From Actinomycetota bacterium (GTDB lineage Bacteria; Actinomycetota; Acidimicrobiia; Acidimicrobiales; Ilumatobacteraceae): a stretch of DNA of 58,727 nucleotides. Each line of letters begins with the position of its first letter. Position 1 is the first letter of the stretch. The translations under genes and the position numbers were made by a program. Under the pieces are notes generated by a model. That model had not been told where the DNA came from and searched no databases. It saw only the letters and a program-made list of their open reading frames with translations. Of the stretch, positions 26,180 through 34,868 are shown in pieces. The stretch is from positions 1 to 58,727 of the forward strand of contig SYAZ01000045.1 in NCBI GenBank assembly GCA_005788815.1. The letters are read 5' to 3'.

Positions 26180-27153
26180 TACTTTTCTCCTCCGATAGGG
26201 AACCAGCACCGATACAGGTGTCCGTTTCCAGTGTCTTTCAATGGTGGCTTTTCCGCACGGCACTTGTCGGCAACATACGGACAGCGATCAGCGAACGGGC
26301 ACCCAGGCTCGTTCTTTGTTGGGTCAGGAAGACGTCCTTCAATCACGGGAAGGCGAGTGCCAGTCGGTGTGTCAAGACGAGGAATGGACTTTAAGAGAGC
26401 CTCTGTGTACGGCATCTTCATGTTATTGAAGAGTTCCCTTGTGGGGGCCATCTCAACTACGTCACCTGCGTACATCACCGCGATTTTGTCGGTATGGCCG
26501 GCCACTACGCCAAGGTCGTGTGTGACAAGAATCATTGCCATGTTGAACTCTTTACGAAGTTCACTCAGGAGTTCAAGTACTTGAGCTTGCACTGTCACGT
26601 CGAGAGCGGTGGTGGGCTCATCGGCAAATAGAAGTTCAGGCTTGCAAGAAACAGCAATTGCTATCATGATGCGCTGACGCATACCGCCGGAAAGCTGATA
26701 CGGAAATTTGCGCATCATGCCTTCTGGGTCAGCAATACGAACACGTCGAAGAAGTTCAATTGCCTGCTCGTGTGCTTCTTTCTTTGAAAGTTTCAGACGT
26801 ACTGTGAGGCTCTCGGTGAGTTGTGTACCGATGCGGCGAACAGGATTCAATGTGGTCATTGGATCCTGGAAGATCATGGCCATACCGGTACCCCAAAGCT
26901 CGCGCAACTCTTTCTCGGGAAGCTCCGAGATCTCATTGCCCATGTACTTGATAGAGCCTGTACGTGTGGCAGTGCCGGGAAGAAGGCCCATGATGGCCCG
27001 GGACAACACTGTCTTGCCAGAGCCTGATTCGCCTACAACACCGATACTTTCGCCCTGTTCAAGAGTGATGGTTGCATCGTTGACCGCACGGAGGTTTCCG
27101 CGTGGTGTTGCGAACGTAATGGAAAGGCCAGTGACCTCTAAAACATTGCTCAT
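26179..27153 (-). CDS. Oligopeptide-type ABC transporter ATPase (OppD/DppD)
   Basis: 324 aa from ATG 27153, which overlaps the oppC-like stop (ATGA). A longer frame to 27234 runs inside the upstream gene. Walker A GESGSGKTV, signature LSGGMRQRIMIAIAV, Walker B LLFADEPTTALD and the C-terminal CPFADRCPYVADKC cysteine segment are all present. It pairs with the OppF-like subunit to form the ATPase heterodimer of the importer. Confidence 0.92.
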   Translation of the reverse strand: MSNVLEVTGLSITFATPRGNLRAVNDATITLEQGESIGVVGESGSGKTVLSRAIMGLLPGTATRTGSIKYMGNEISELPEKELRELWGTGMAMIFQDPMTTLNPVRRIGTQLTESLTVRLKLSKKEAHEQAIELLRRVRIADPEGMMRKFPYQLSGGMRQRIMIAIAVSCKPELLFADEPTTALDVTVQAQVLELLSELRKEFNMAMILVTHDLGVVAGHTDKIAVMYAGDVVEMAPTRELFNNMKMPYTEALLKSIPRLDTPTGTRLPVIEGRLPDPTKNEPGCPFADRCPYVADKCRAEKPPLKDTGNGHLYRCWFPIGGEK

Positions 27154-28013
27154 ATCTTTGACTCTCTCTTGTCGAGGTTGGCTCTGATGTAGTCGCCAAA
27201 GTAGTTGGTAGAGATAACGGTTAAACCGATACACGCAACGGGGATGTACACCTCATGCGGGGAGTATTCGAGGTTTGCACGACCAATTGCGAGCAATGAA
27301 CCCCAACTTGCGCCACCCGGAATGCCGATGCCAAGGATCGAGAGTGATCCTTCAGCGATCATGACAACTCCAATCGCAAAGAAACCAATTGCCAAGATGG
27401 CAGGTGCCACGTTCGGGACGATGTGGCGCTTAATAATCTCAAAGTTCTTGGTTCCAATAGATTTTGAAGCCAAAACAAATTCACGACTAGACCATTGAAG
27501 AGTTGAGGCGCGGGCGATGCGACCAAGAATCGGAATGATGACGATCGTCAGTGAGATTGTTAAGACAAGCACACGGCGGAAATCTGATGCTGGTTGGTTG
27601 CTGTTTCCGTTTGCAAGAACCGAGATGAGCGCAAGCGACATCACCAAGTTAGGAATGGCGAGAATCATGTTGAATATTGAACTCATCACTTTGTCGTACG
27701 TGCCACGGTAGTAAGCGGCGGAGATTCCCAACAATGATCCGATACCTCCTCCAATAAATACGGAAGTAACCGCCACAAAGGTGGACATGCGAGCGCCATG
27801 CATCGTTGCGGTGAACATGTCCATACCGTCATATGAAGTTCCCAAGATATGACCGGGAACTTTGAATGGCCCGTCGCCTTGAGAGAAGTCAGAGATTGCG
27901 TCCCACTGAACATATGGAAACAGGTCGTATGTGACGGATACAAATACGACCGCAAAAAGCCAGAGTGAAGCCAACTTGAAGCCAATTGGCTTCTTCATAA
28001 ATTTTTTAAACAC
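27150..28013 (-). CDS. Oligopeptide-type ABC transporter permease (OppC/DppC)
   Basis: 287 aa starting at GTG 28013, which overlaps the end of the oppB-like gene by eight bases and has AAAGGAG five bases upstream. One N-terminal helix, then the BPD_transp_1 domain with five helices; the cytoplasmic EAA loop is seen as EFVLASKSIGTKNFEIIKRHIVPN. ATG 27998 is an alternative start five codons downstream without a ribosome site. Confidence 0.88.
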   Translation of the reverse strand: MFKKFMKKPIGFKLASLWLFAVVFVSVTYDLFPYVQWDAISDFSQGDGPFKVPGHILGTSYDGMDMFTATMHGARMSTFVAVTSVFIGGGIGSLLGISAAYYRGTYDKVMSSIFNMILAIPNLVMSLALISVLANGNSNQPASDFRRVLVLTISLTIVIIPILGRIARASTLQWSSREFVLASKSIGTKNFEIIKRHIVPNVAPAILAIGFFAIGVVMIAEGSLSILGIGIPGGASWGSLLAIGRANLEYSPHEVYIPVACIGLTVISTNYFGDYIRANLDKRESKI

Positions 28014-28983
28014 GGCGCTCCTTTGTGCGTGGGTCGACAATATTGGCAATCACATCGACCATCGTGTTGAAGAACACATAGAAGGCAGCAGTGACGGCAA
28101 TAAAGGACATGAGTGAGATGACTTGGCGAGAAGCGATTGCAAACGCAATCTGATATCCCAATCCAGGCAGGTTGAACAAAATCTCGGTGATGATTGTGCC
28201 ACCCACGAGACCACCCATATTGAGAGCAGCTGAGGTGAGCAGGGTGGTGCTTGATGCCCGTAGTACGTGACGCCACAGAACTCGAGACTTCGAGATGCCC
28301 TTTGAGTTGGCCATCATGATGTAGTCGTCTTTCAATGTGGCGATTACATCGGTTCGCAATAGTCGCGTGTAGGAGGCAGTGATTCCCACGGAAAGAGACA
28401 GCACCGGTAACACCATTCCTTTTAGGTGTTCACCAAAATTCTCGGTGGGGCTGACGTATCCAAGAACCGGGAACCAGTCGAAGCGAACTGCCATAAACAA
28501 AACCAAGATGAGCGCAAGAGCGAACGATGGTATCGATGAGAGTGCAAACAACGTTGTCTGGAGGTAACGATCGAATCGTGAACCTTCGCGGTATGCGGAA
28601 ATGAGACCAAGCGGCACGGAGACCAACAAGCCAACAATCTGTACATACAAGATGATGAGAAGTGTTGTTGGCAATGCACGCTTGAGAAGAACGGTGACGC
28701 TAATGGTGTCGTTGTTGCTGTATTGGTTGCCGAAGTTGCCCTGCCACATATCTGTGTACCACTTCCAGAAGAAGCCGAGTACGCCACGATCAAGACCCAT
28801 GTCTTTACGCATCAACTCAACGCGTTCGGGCATTGCATTGGGCACAGCCATGACAGCTGGATCTCCGGGTAGTAGTTGAATGAGTAATGACAACAAAAAC
28901 GTTGCACCACTGACGACTATTAGTGCGATGACTACGCGTTGAAGAATGTATTTAAAAGTTTCCAAGGCCCCCCCTGTGTTCAA
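28006..28983 (-). CDS. Oligopeptide-type ABC transporter permease (OppB/DppB)
   Basis: 325 aa counted from TTG 28983; TTG 28965, directly behind a G-rich AGGGGGGG stretch, is an equally good start. The N-terminal YILQRVVIALIVVSGATFLLS helix, the LPGDPA motif and the EAA loop DYIMMANSKGISKSRVLWRHVLR are typical of DppB/OppB. The gene is separated from the binding-protein gene by a strong hairpin, so its expression is probably lower. Confidence 0.87.
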   Translation of the reverse strand: MNTGGALETFKYILQRVVIALIVVSGATFLLSLLIQLLPGDPAVMAVPNAMPERVELMRKDMGLDRGVLGFFWKWYTDMWQGNFGNQYSNNDTISVTVLLKRALPTTLLIILYVQIVGLLVSVPLGLISAYREGSRFDRYLQTTLFALSSIPSFALALILVLFMAVRFDWFPVLGYVSPTENFGEHLKGMVLPVLSLSVGITASYTRLLRTDVIATLKDDYIMMANSKGISKSRVLWRHVLRASSTTLLTSAALNMGGLVGGTIITEILFNLPGLGYQIAFAIASRQVISLMSFIAVTAAFYVFFNTMVDVIANIVDPRTKERRV

Positions 28984-29002
28984 CTCATGTTACACAAACG
29001 AA

Positions 29003-29032
29003 AAGGGCCACTCCCAATTAGGAGTGGCCCTT
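29003..29032 (-). terminator. 12-bp hairpin between binding-protein and permease genes
   Basis: AAGGGCCACTCC and GGAGTGGCCCTT pair perfectly around a six-base loop. On the minus strand the stem is followed by TTTTCGTTTG, so it can act as a partial intrinsic terminator after the binding-protein gene. It can also stabilise the 3' end of that transcript. On the plus strand TTTTTTT follows eight bases later. Confidence 0.75.
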
Positions 29033-29084
29033 CCGTATGTTTTTTTGCAAAGTGTTTCACCGAGGTGAAGACACATCACTTACA

Positions 29085-30902
29085 TCACTTTGTGAGGTAA
29101 ACGCCTGTCCAGTCGATTCCCCAGTTAGTAACAACACGCTGAGTCTTGCCCGAAGGTCCCTTCAGCTTGCCCACGTTCTTTACCTTCTTGGTGGTGAACA
29201 AGGCGTAGTAACCATGCGCAACTGATGACATCAGGTTCTCACTCTGAAGATATTCAGTTCCTGCTGCGTAAGCCTTCTTTACGGCTGCCCGCTCGGCTTT
29301 AGTTCCACCGTTACCGTCTGCACCGTTTGGCAAAGCCTGTGCTGCGTAAAACAGCTCATCAACTTTGGTGTCGGTGTGGCGGGTCAGGCTCAAGATTGTG
29401 CCAAGCAGCGGCTTGAAATATGCCGTTGAGCCTGTGAAACCAGTTGCAAACGAGTTAGAGACAACGAACGGCAAGTTGAAGCTCACATCGGTTCCTTCCA
29501 TAAGAAGGATGAGGATTGCGTCGTACTGGTTACCTTTAGCAGCGTTAAACGCTTCACCAATGATGACGTATGACTCTTTCTGCACGATGTTCATTGTGAT
29601 TCCAACGGCCTTGAGCTGTTGCGCGATCAACTTAACGTTGGCCAATGAAACTGCACTCATGTCAGCAGGAATGGTGAATGTGAGGTCTGCTTTGCCGGTC
29701 TCTGCCAAGCAAAGTGCCAAAGCGGCTTTTGCCTTCGCCTTGCTGTAAGTCGCAAAACCCTTCTTGCTGTACATCACGCTGGTTGGTCCAACGAGTGACG
29801 GAGCAGGAGTGGCTTCTCCATTAGTACGAATACGTGCCCATGTCACGCGGTCGATGCCGTGAGAGACAGCAGCGCGGCAGTTCTTGTTTGCGAACTGAGG
29901 CTGGATCTTCTGGTTGTACCAGAAAGATGGGTAGTACTCATTCTTCGACTTGTACTCAATAAGGCTCTTGTTGGTACGAATTTGCTTTACGTACTTTCCT
30001 TCGCCAGATGTGAACATCGCTGCGTCGTACTTGCCCTTAACAATTGCGTTCTTACGCTGTTGTGAGTCCTTGATGTTGTCAAATGTGATCGAATTCAAGT
30101 ATGGCAACTGAACACCCTTGGCATCTTTGCGCCAGTAGTTCGGGTTGCGAACAACCTTCAACTTGTCGGCGTCACGCACGTAGTTTGATTCAACCATGAA
30201 TGGTCCGGAACCCACTGGCTTTGCGCCACAAGTACCGGTTCCTGCTCCACCGCTTGCTACTGAACCGCCTGCGCCCTGAATCTGTGCCTTAGCACGGATG
30301 AAGGTACGACCAGATGCATACAAGGTGCCCAAGAAGTCGTTCTGTGAGCGGAACAATTTGAACACAACGGTTCCTGCAGCATCGTCAGCAGTAATGCTGA
30401 GGATGTTTGCGAGGAACGGAACGCCAGTGCCCAAATATGAGGCTCCTACTTGACCAGCTAGAACACCAGCACCACGACCTGCGTCATAGTTGAACTTGAC
30501 AAGCGATGCATCGAGGGTTGTTCCGTCGTGCATCTTGATGCCTGAACGAATCTTGATGGTCCATGTCTTGAGGTCAAGAGTGCCGTCGGCATTCTTTCCC
30601 GCTGATCCAGATTCGGCGAGCACGGGAATCATGTCTCCACCGATTGACTTTTCAAACAATGTTTCGTAAATGGTACGAGCTGCCATCAAAGCCGAGTTGG
30701 CCAAGTTGTCAGGTCCGCACCAGCCGCCGAAGGTGTCGAAGATTGCAACTTTTGCATCTCCGCCGCCGCCAGCTGTCGGACCGGCTGCAACGCTGTTAGC
30801 GCTAGCACCGGTTGTGGCCAGAGCAGAAACGGCAAGCGAAGCAGCAAGAGCTGCTCCGACTTTACGTAACACTCGGGACCGTGTCGTATGACGTTGTGTC
30901 AT
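29085..30902 (-). CDS. ABC transporter substrate-binding protein, family 5
   Basis: 605 aa from ATG 30902. Residues 1-35 are a signal peptide: basic TRSRVLRK, then a hydrophobic stretch ending TTGASA/N. There is no lipobox cysteine, which is unusual for a Gram-positive binding protein. The mature part has the SBP_bac_5 layout (TIYETLFEKS, WTIKIRSGIKMHDGTTLDASLVKFNYD, PVGSGPFMVES, RAAVSHGIDR). It should bind peptides or a similar large solute. It is the first gene of the five-gene importer operon, with a hairpin behind it. A longer frame to 30989 adds residues ahead of the signal peptide and is rejected. Confidence 0.88.
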   Translation of the reverse strand: MTQRHTTRSRVLRKVGAALAASLAVSALATTGASANSVAAGPTAGGGGDAKVAIFDTFGGWCGPDNLANSALMAARTIYETLFEKSIGGDMIPVLAESGSAGKNADGTLDLKTWTIKIRSGIKMHDGTTLDASLVKFNYDAGRGAGVLAGQVGASYLGTGVPFLANILSITADDAAGTVVFKLFRSQNDFLGTLYASGRTFIRAKAQIQGAGGSVASGGAGTGTCGAKPVGSGPFMVESNYVRDADKLKVVRNPNYWRKDAKGVQLPYLNSITFDNIKDSQQRKNAIVKGKYDAAMFTSGEGKYVKQIRTNKSLIEYKSKNEYYPSFWYNQKIQPQFANKNCRAAVSHGIDRVTWARIRTNGEATPAPSLVGPTSVMYSKKGFATYSKAKAKAALALCLAETGKADLTFTIPADMSAVSLANVKLIAQQLKAVGITMNIVQKESYVIIGEAFNAAKGNQYDAILILLMEGTDVSFNLPFVVSNSFATGFTGSTAYFKPLLGTILSLTRHTDTKVDELFYAAQALPNGADGNGGTKAERAAVKKAYAAGTEYLQSENLMSSVAHGYYALFTTKKVKNVGKLKGPSGKTQRVVTNWGIDWTGVYLTK

Positions 30903-31071
30903 TGAGTTACCCCCAAAATTGGCACACCACTGTGATGTGACTAAGGGCACGATAGCAGTAAGAATCGCTGTGACGCCAACCACACGCACCAGAAATAGAT
31001 TGTGCTCGACAATTATTTGACGGGTTATTTTGATGAGCGATTGTCACCAAAATAGGTTGACGCTGGTGCTT
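30903..31071 (-). promoter_or_regulatory. Upstream region of the ABC importer operon
   Basis: A 169-base gap, the longest clearly non-coding minus-strand stretch here, and the likely site of the operon promoter. A TATCGT hexamer (minus strand) stands near the middle. I see no clear riboswitch fold or terminator for the upstream dehydrogenase gene. A GGGGGT run before ATG 30902 is the only candidate ribosome site. Confidence 0.4.
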
Positions 31072-32013
31072 TCAGTTAGTGAAAAAGTGCACTTTGATCG
31101 CGCCGCTGGCTCTGTCGTTGGCGGTGTCAAAGGCTTTTACTGCGTCATCAAGGCAATACCGATGGGTAATAAGGGTGGTAGCGATGTTTGGATTCCGCGC
31201 CAAAACGACTACAGCCTCTTCAAAATCATGGTGTTCGTGGTCATGGGTATAAAAGATGGACGGGATAACGGAGATTTCCTTCAACATCAGGGTGTTCGAA
31301 AGTGCCACCGGCGACCACACCATGCCGAACTCCACAATCGAGCCACGAGGCCTGGTGGCACTGACGCAGGCATCGAAAGACTGCTGGGTGCACACGGCGT
31401 CGAACGAGAAGTCGTAGTTGTTGCCTGGGGTGGAGATTGGGTGAGCCCTTAATGCCTCGGCGGCCTGAGTCTGGTGGGGGTGGCGCGTCACGATGTCTAC
31501 TTCTACGCCGCGATCGACAAGAACAGCAGCTGTGAGAAGCCCGATGGAGCCGGCACCAACCACTATGGCTTTCATGCCAGGTGTAATAGGTATGCGATTG
31601 ATTCCGTGCACAACGACTGCGAGTGGTTCTACGAGTGCAACCACATCTGGGTTCACGTTTGCAGGAACTGCAATCAACCTGGATTTTTCTACACGCACGA
31701 ATTCTGCAAGTCCACCATCAATAGATGTGCCGTGAAGTGACGCAGCCGCCATCTTGCATGTGTGAGGTAGAGCGCGCTTACATTCTGCGCAGTAGCCACA
31801 CTCACCAGTAGGCCTAACTGCAACAAGTTGGCCTGACTCTGTATAACCACCGAACTCGTGACCTAAAACAATTCCTGAGAGCCCAAGACTGATGAGGTGC
31901 AAATCGCTGCCACAAATTCCAGAGGACGTCACGCGAATGAGTTCACCTTCGCCCGAAGGAATATCTCTTTCTACTACTGAGACAGAACCCTGGTGAGACA
32001 CAACTGCGCGCAT
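31072..32013 (-). CDS. Zinc-dependent medium-chain alcohol dehydrogenase
   Basis: 313 aa, somewhat short for the family (usually about 340). Catalytic-zinc ligands are in GICGSDLH and GHEFGG; the structural zinc site has four cysteines in GECGYCAECKRALPHTC; the NAD site is VVGAGSIGLLTA. A His-rich THDHEHHDF segment appears near residue 255. It would oxidise an alcohol or polyol. Start ATG 32013 has TACAGT six bases before it. Confidence 0.88.
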   Translation of the reverse strand: MRAVVSHQGSVSVVERDIPSGEGELIRVTSSGICGSDLHLISLGLSGIVLGHEFGGYTESGQLVAVRPTGECGYCAECKRALPHTCKMAAASLHGTSIDGGLAEFVRVEKSRLIAVPANVNPDVVALVEPLAVVVHGINRIPITPGMKAIVVGAGSIGLLTAAVLVDRGVEVDIVTRHPHQTQAAEALRAHPISTPGNNYDFSFDAVCTQQSFDACVSATRPRGSIVEFGMVWSPVALSNTLMLKEISVIPSIFYTHDHEHHDFEEAVVVLARNPNIATTLITHRYCLDDAVKAFDTANDRASGAIKVHFFTN

Positions 32014-32019
32014 GGGTGA

Positions 32020-32025
32020 ACTGTA
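32020..32025 (-). promoter_or_regulatory. -10 hexamer TACAGT, leaderless
   Basis: TACAGT, six bases (TCACCC), ATG 32013 on the minus strand, ahead of the zinc dehydrogenase. Confidence 0.65.
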
Positions 32026-32047
32026 ACCGTTTCAGGCAGTTTGCCGA

Positions 32048-32800
32048 TTACGGGGTGGTGGTCGGTGGAACTGTTGATGTGCTTGTTGAGGTTGTAGTCG
32101 AAGATGTCGTAGTCGTCGTAGTCGTTGACGCATCCACGACTTGCCTGCCATACGTGCGCAAAGCATTCACAGAAAAACTCGCTCGCGTCTTATAGCCACT
32201 AACGGTGAGGTGGACGCCATCTGCAATAAAACGACTAGAGGCCTTTGGTGTAAAAGATGTGTTCCAGTCCGCGATACGAAGTTGTGGCCATCGTGACTGT
32301 GCTTTTACTAATGCTTTGTTGAATCGCGCGGACCGACTGATCCAATCACGTCTTCCAAGTGCCGAAAACTTTGTATTAACCCAGAGCACCGGAAGATCTC
32401 GGGTCTGTGCCATCACTAAATCAATGACGTATTTCGGATACCAAGACTCGGTGCGAGAAATCATGTCGTTAGTACCGAGTGCAATAACAATTGCCGTGGT
32501 GTCGGCAGTGAGATGCTTGGCAAGAATTGGCGCGGCAAGAGATGCTTTTCGACCTGGCTTGTCGTCGATGAAAACTTTTGGCCATATCGCCAAGCGTTCA
32601 ACGCGTGATTGCAACTTGCCGAAGTAATCCGTACCCACGCTGAGGCTGTCTCCGATAATGAGAAGACGCCCCTGTCCATTGGGCGCGATGGATGCTGTTG
32701 GTGGTGCAGCAAAAGTTACCTGTGGGGCGATGAATGCCGAGACGCAGAGTCCCCCCACCAGCAACTGGCAGATTTTGGTGCGGGAGAGCATGTTGGACAC
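32048..32800 (-). CDS. Secreted SGNH/GDSL hydrolase with Thr-rich tail
   Basis: 250 aa from GTG 32800 (CACAAT six bases before it); ATG 32791 is an alternative three codons in. Residues 1-31 form a signal peptide ending TFA/APP. The SGNH blocks are visible: GDSLS near residue 50, GTND near 120 and the catalytic pair DGVHLT near 205. The last 30 residues are nearly all Thr and Ser with PPTTTP, a cell-wall-spanning or glycosylated tail common in this class. It is an esterase or acetyl-removing enzyme outside the cell. It is divergent from the sulfatase-like membrane protein. Confidence 0.85.
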   Translation of the reverse strand: MSNMLSRTKICQLLVGGLCVSAFIAPQVTFAAPPTASIAPNGQGRLLIIGDSLSVGTDYFGKLQSRVERLAIWPKVFIDDKPGRKASLAAPILAKHLTADTTAIVIALGTNDMISRTESWYPKYVIDLVMAQTRDLPVLWVNTKFSALGRRDWISRSARFNKALVKAQSRWPQLRIADWNTSFTPKASSRFIADGVHLTVSGYKTRASFSVNALRTYGRQVVDASTTTTTTTSSTTTSTSTSTVPPTTTP

Positions 32801-32805
32801 CTTTC

Positions 32806-32812
32806 TATTGTG
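32806..32812. promoter_or_regulatory. Overlapping divergent -10 hexamers
   Basis: TATTGTG contains TATTGT on the plus strand (for the sulfatase-like gene) and CACAAT on the minus strand, six bases before GTG 32800. The two promoters share five bases, so RNA polymerase could serve only one direction at a time. Confidence 0.45.
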
Positions 32813-32825
32813 GCAAGGTTGTCGG

Positions 32826-34868
32826 GTGATTCGTAAGCACTTCCTCACATATTTTGCTCTTTCCACGATTGCGATTGCCCAGCCGATTCTGGACTTGTAT
32901 GGAAAGAACACAACTGTGTTTTCGGCAGCAAAGATGTCAGCACTTGAAGTATGCGTTTTTGTGCTGATGGTGCTCTTGGTTCCGGCGTTGGTGACAACGG
33001 GAATCGATGCCATAAGCAAAGTTTTCGGGCCGCGCGTTAATGAGGCGGTGCGTCTGTGGCAGATCGCAGCGTTTTCGTTTCTAGTGGGTCTCGCGATTGC
33101 TCGAATCGCACAATGGCAGGGCAACTCTGTTCCCATTGCGGTGGGGATGGCCCTCGCCATTGCAGTACCCATCACTTTTGATCGATTTAAATCCGTACGT
33201 GATTGGTCGCGTTGGTTGTCGGCTCTTGGTGTCGCCGTGCTGGCTACTGCGTTGATTCAGTTGCAGCCAGTGATACTCGGAACCTCTGGCCCCACATCGG
33301 ATGCGGTTATTGGCCGGACAGATGTTTCGGTTTTACAAATTGTGTTTGACGAGTTTCCGTTGTATGCACTGCTCGATGCTGATGGAAAGATCAATGCTGA
33401 AAGATTTCCCGGTTTTGCACAACTCGCACAGGAATCAACGTGGTTCAGAAACTCTGTCACGGTGTCCAACTTCACTCATCAGGCTGTTCCAGCAATTTTG
33501 GCCTCACAAGTGCCCACCCCAACTGGGGGACCATTCCTTCAGCAATACCCCAAAAACATTTTTTCTTTGTTCGGTGGCAAAACAGTTGTTGATGGCATAG
33601 AGCCTGTCACGAGTCTGTGTCCGCCGTCTGTGTGCGATTCTCAGGCGGGTTCCTCGTTCGGATTCAATGTGAGTCGGTACGTGAAGTTTGTTCGTGATGC
33701 GGGCTATGTATATGGTCATCGCGTCCTTCCGCCAATTGCGAGAACGAGGATTCCGTCCATTGAAGGTACATGGGGTGGCTTTGGCGCTGTTGCGAACAAG
33801 TTCAAAGAACAATTGGATGCTGGTGCGTTCTCACAAGTTGATGCAATCGCCGCGGGTGTTGATGCGTTGGTGAAGGACCCTTCGTCTCGAGTAGGGGTAG
33901 TGCATGCACTTGTTCCACATGCGCCATGGCGATTGACGCCTGATCACCGTGTCGCCCCGCTGTCTTCCTCTATAACTACGCAGAATCCAGACGATGAGGA
34001 AGTGGTGCGCGACACATACCAAACGTTCCTTATGCAAGTAGGGGTCGCTGATAATGCGATATCAGAGCTGATGGCCACATTGAAGGCCAACGGACGCTGG
34101 GACAACACTCTTCTTGTTGTCACCGCAGACCATGGCATCTCTTTCTTGCCCACCATGCCGCAACGACATACCGATTTCTCAGATATGGGTCAAGCAAACG
34201 ATGTGTATCGAATTCCTACCTTTATTAAGTATCCGAAACAGTCAAGTGGCGAGGAGAGTGATTGCCCGATCTCGAACTTAGATTTGCTTCCAACAATCAT
34301 TGAAGTGACCGAGACGAAAACATCGTGGGAGTTTGCGGGCTTGTCGGTAGCTGGCGAATGCCCAGCTACACGCAAACGCACGGTGGTCTCTGCTACTGGG
34401 GAGACGGCAGAGTTGACAGAGGGCTTTGAGGCTGTCCGTGCTCGTTCGGATTATTACAACTCGATTATTGGACGAGAAGGATCATTACGTCGAGTTGCCG
34501 CCGTCGGTTTGTCTGCATCACTTGTGGGTCAGGTGTTGCCGGCTTCTCCTACATCAACAACAGTCACGAGTTGGTCAGTCACACAGAAGAGCATGTTTGC
34601 AAATGTGTCTACAAAAAAAGGTGCGAGGGTCCCGTCACTGATTACTGGAAGGATTCAATTGTCTCAACCACTTGAAGAAGGTACTGAAGGTGTTGTTGCC
34701 ATAGATGGAATTGCCGCTGGCGTTATTGGTGAACTGTCAGGTGCACGTGATGTGGTGTCATATGCGGCCATCTTGGATTACGGGCTATTGACCGAAGGTG
34801 CACACACCGTGGAATTGTTTGTTCGACTTCCAAATGGTGAACTCGAACGGGTGGGAAAAACTTCTTAG
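32826..34868 (+). CDS. Membrane-anchored sulfatase/alkaline-phosphatase superfamily protein
   Basis: 680 aa from GTG 32826, chosen because it lies behind the TATTGT box; ATG 32790 is upstream of it. Four to five N-terminal helices (to about residue 150) precede an external catalytic domain. Metal-site segments: QIVFDEFP near residue 175, the putative nucleophile Thr in SNFTHQAVPAIL, HALVPHAPW and TADHGISF near 435. The layout resembles LtaS-type phosphoglycerol or phosphoethanolamine transferases. It may decorate a surface polymer. The C-terminal 120 residues form an extra beta-rich domain of unknown role. Confidence 0.8.
   Translation: MIRKHFLTYFALSTIAIAQPILDLYGKNTTVFSAAKMSALEVCVFVLMVLLVPALVTTGIDAISKVFGPRVNEAVRLWQIAAFSFLVGLAIARIAQWQGNSVPIAVGMALAIAVPITFDRFKSVRDWSRWLSALGVAVLATALIQLQPVILGTSGPTSDAVIGRTDVSVLQIVFDEFPLYALLDADGKINAERFPGFAQLAQESTWFRNSVTVSNFTHQAVPAILASQVPTPTGGPFLQQYPKNIFSLFGGKTVVDGIEPVTSLCPPSVCDSQAGSSFGFNVSRYVKFVRDAGYVYGHRVLPPIARTRIPSIEGTWGGFGAVANKFKEQLDAGAFSQVDAIAAGVDALVKDPSSRVGVVHALVPHAPWRLTPDHRVAPLSSSITTQNPDDEEVVRDTYQTFLMQVGVADNAISELMATLKANGRWDNTLLVVTADHGISFLPTMPQRHTDFSDMGQANDVYRIPTFIKYPKQSSGEESDCPISNLDLLPTIIEVTETKTSWEFAGLSVAGECPATRKRTVVSATGETAELTEGFEAVRARSDYYNSIIGREGSLRRVAAVGLSASLVGQVLPASPTSTTVTSWSVTQKSMFANVSTKKGARVPSLITGRIQLSQPLEEGTEGVVAIDGIAAGVIGELSGARDVVSYAAILDYGLLTEGAHTVELFVRLPNGELERVGKTS

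Noticed and set aside
30903-30989. Longer start of the substrate-binding protein
   Set aside because: It would put 29 residues before an evident signal peptide that begins at ATG 30902.
31474-31740. Plus-strand open frames within the zinc dehydrogenase region
   Set aside because: They are antisense shadows of a gene with clear zinc-site motifs.
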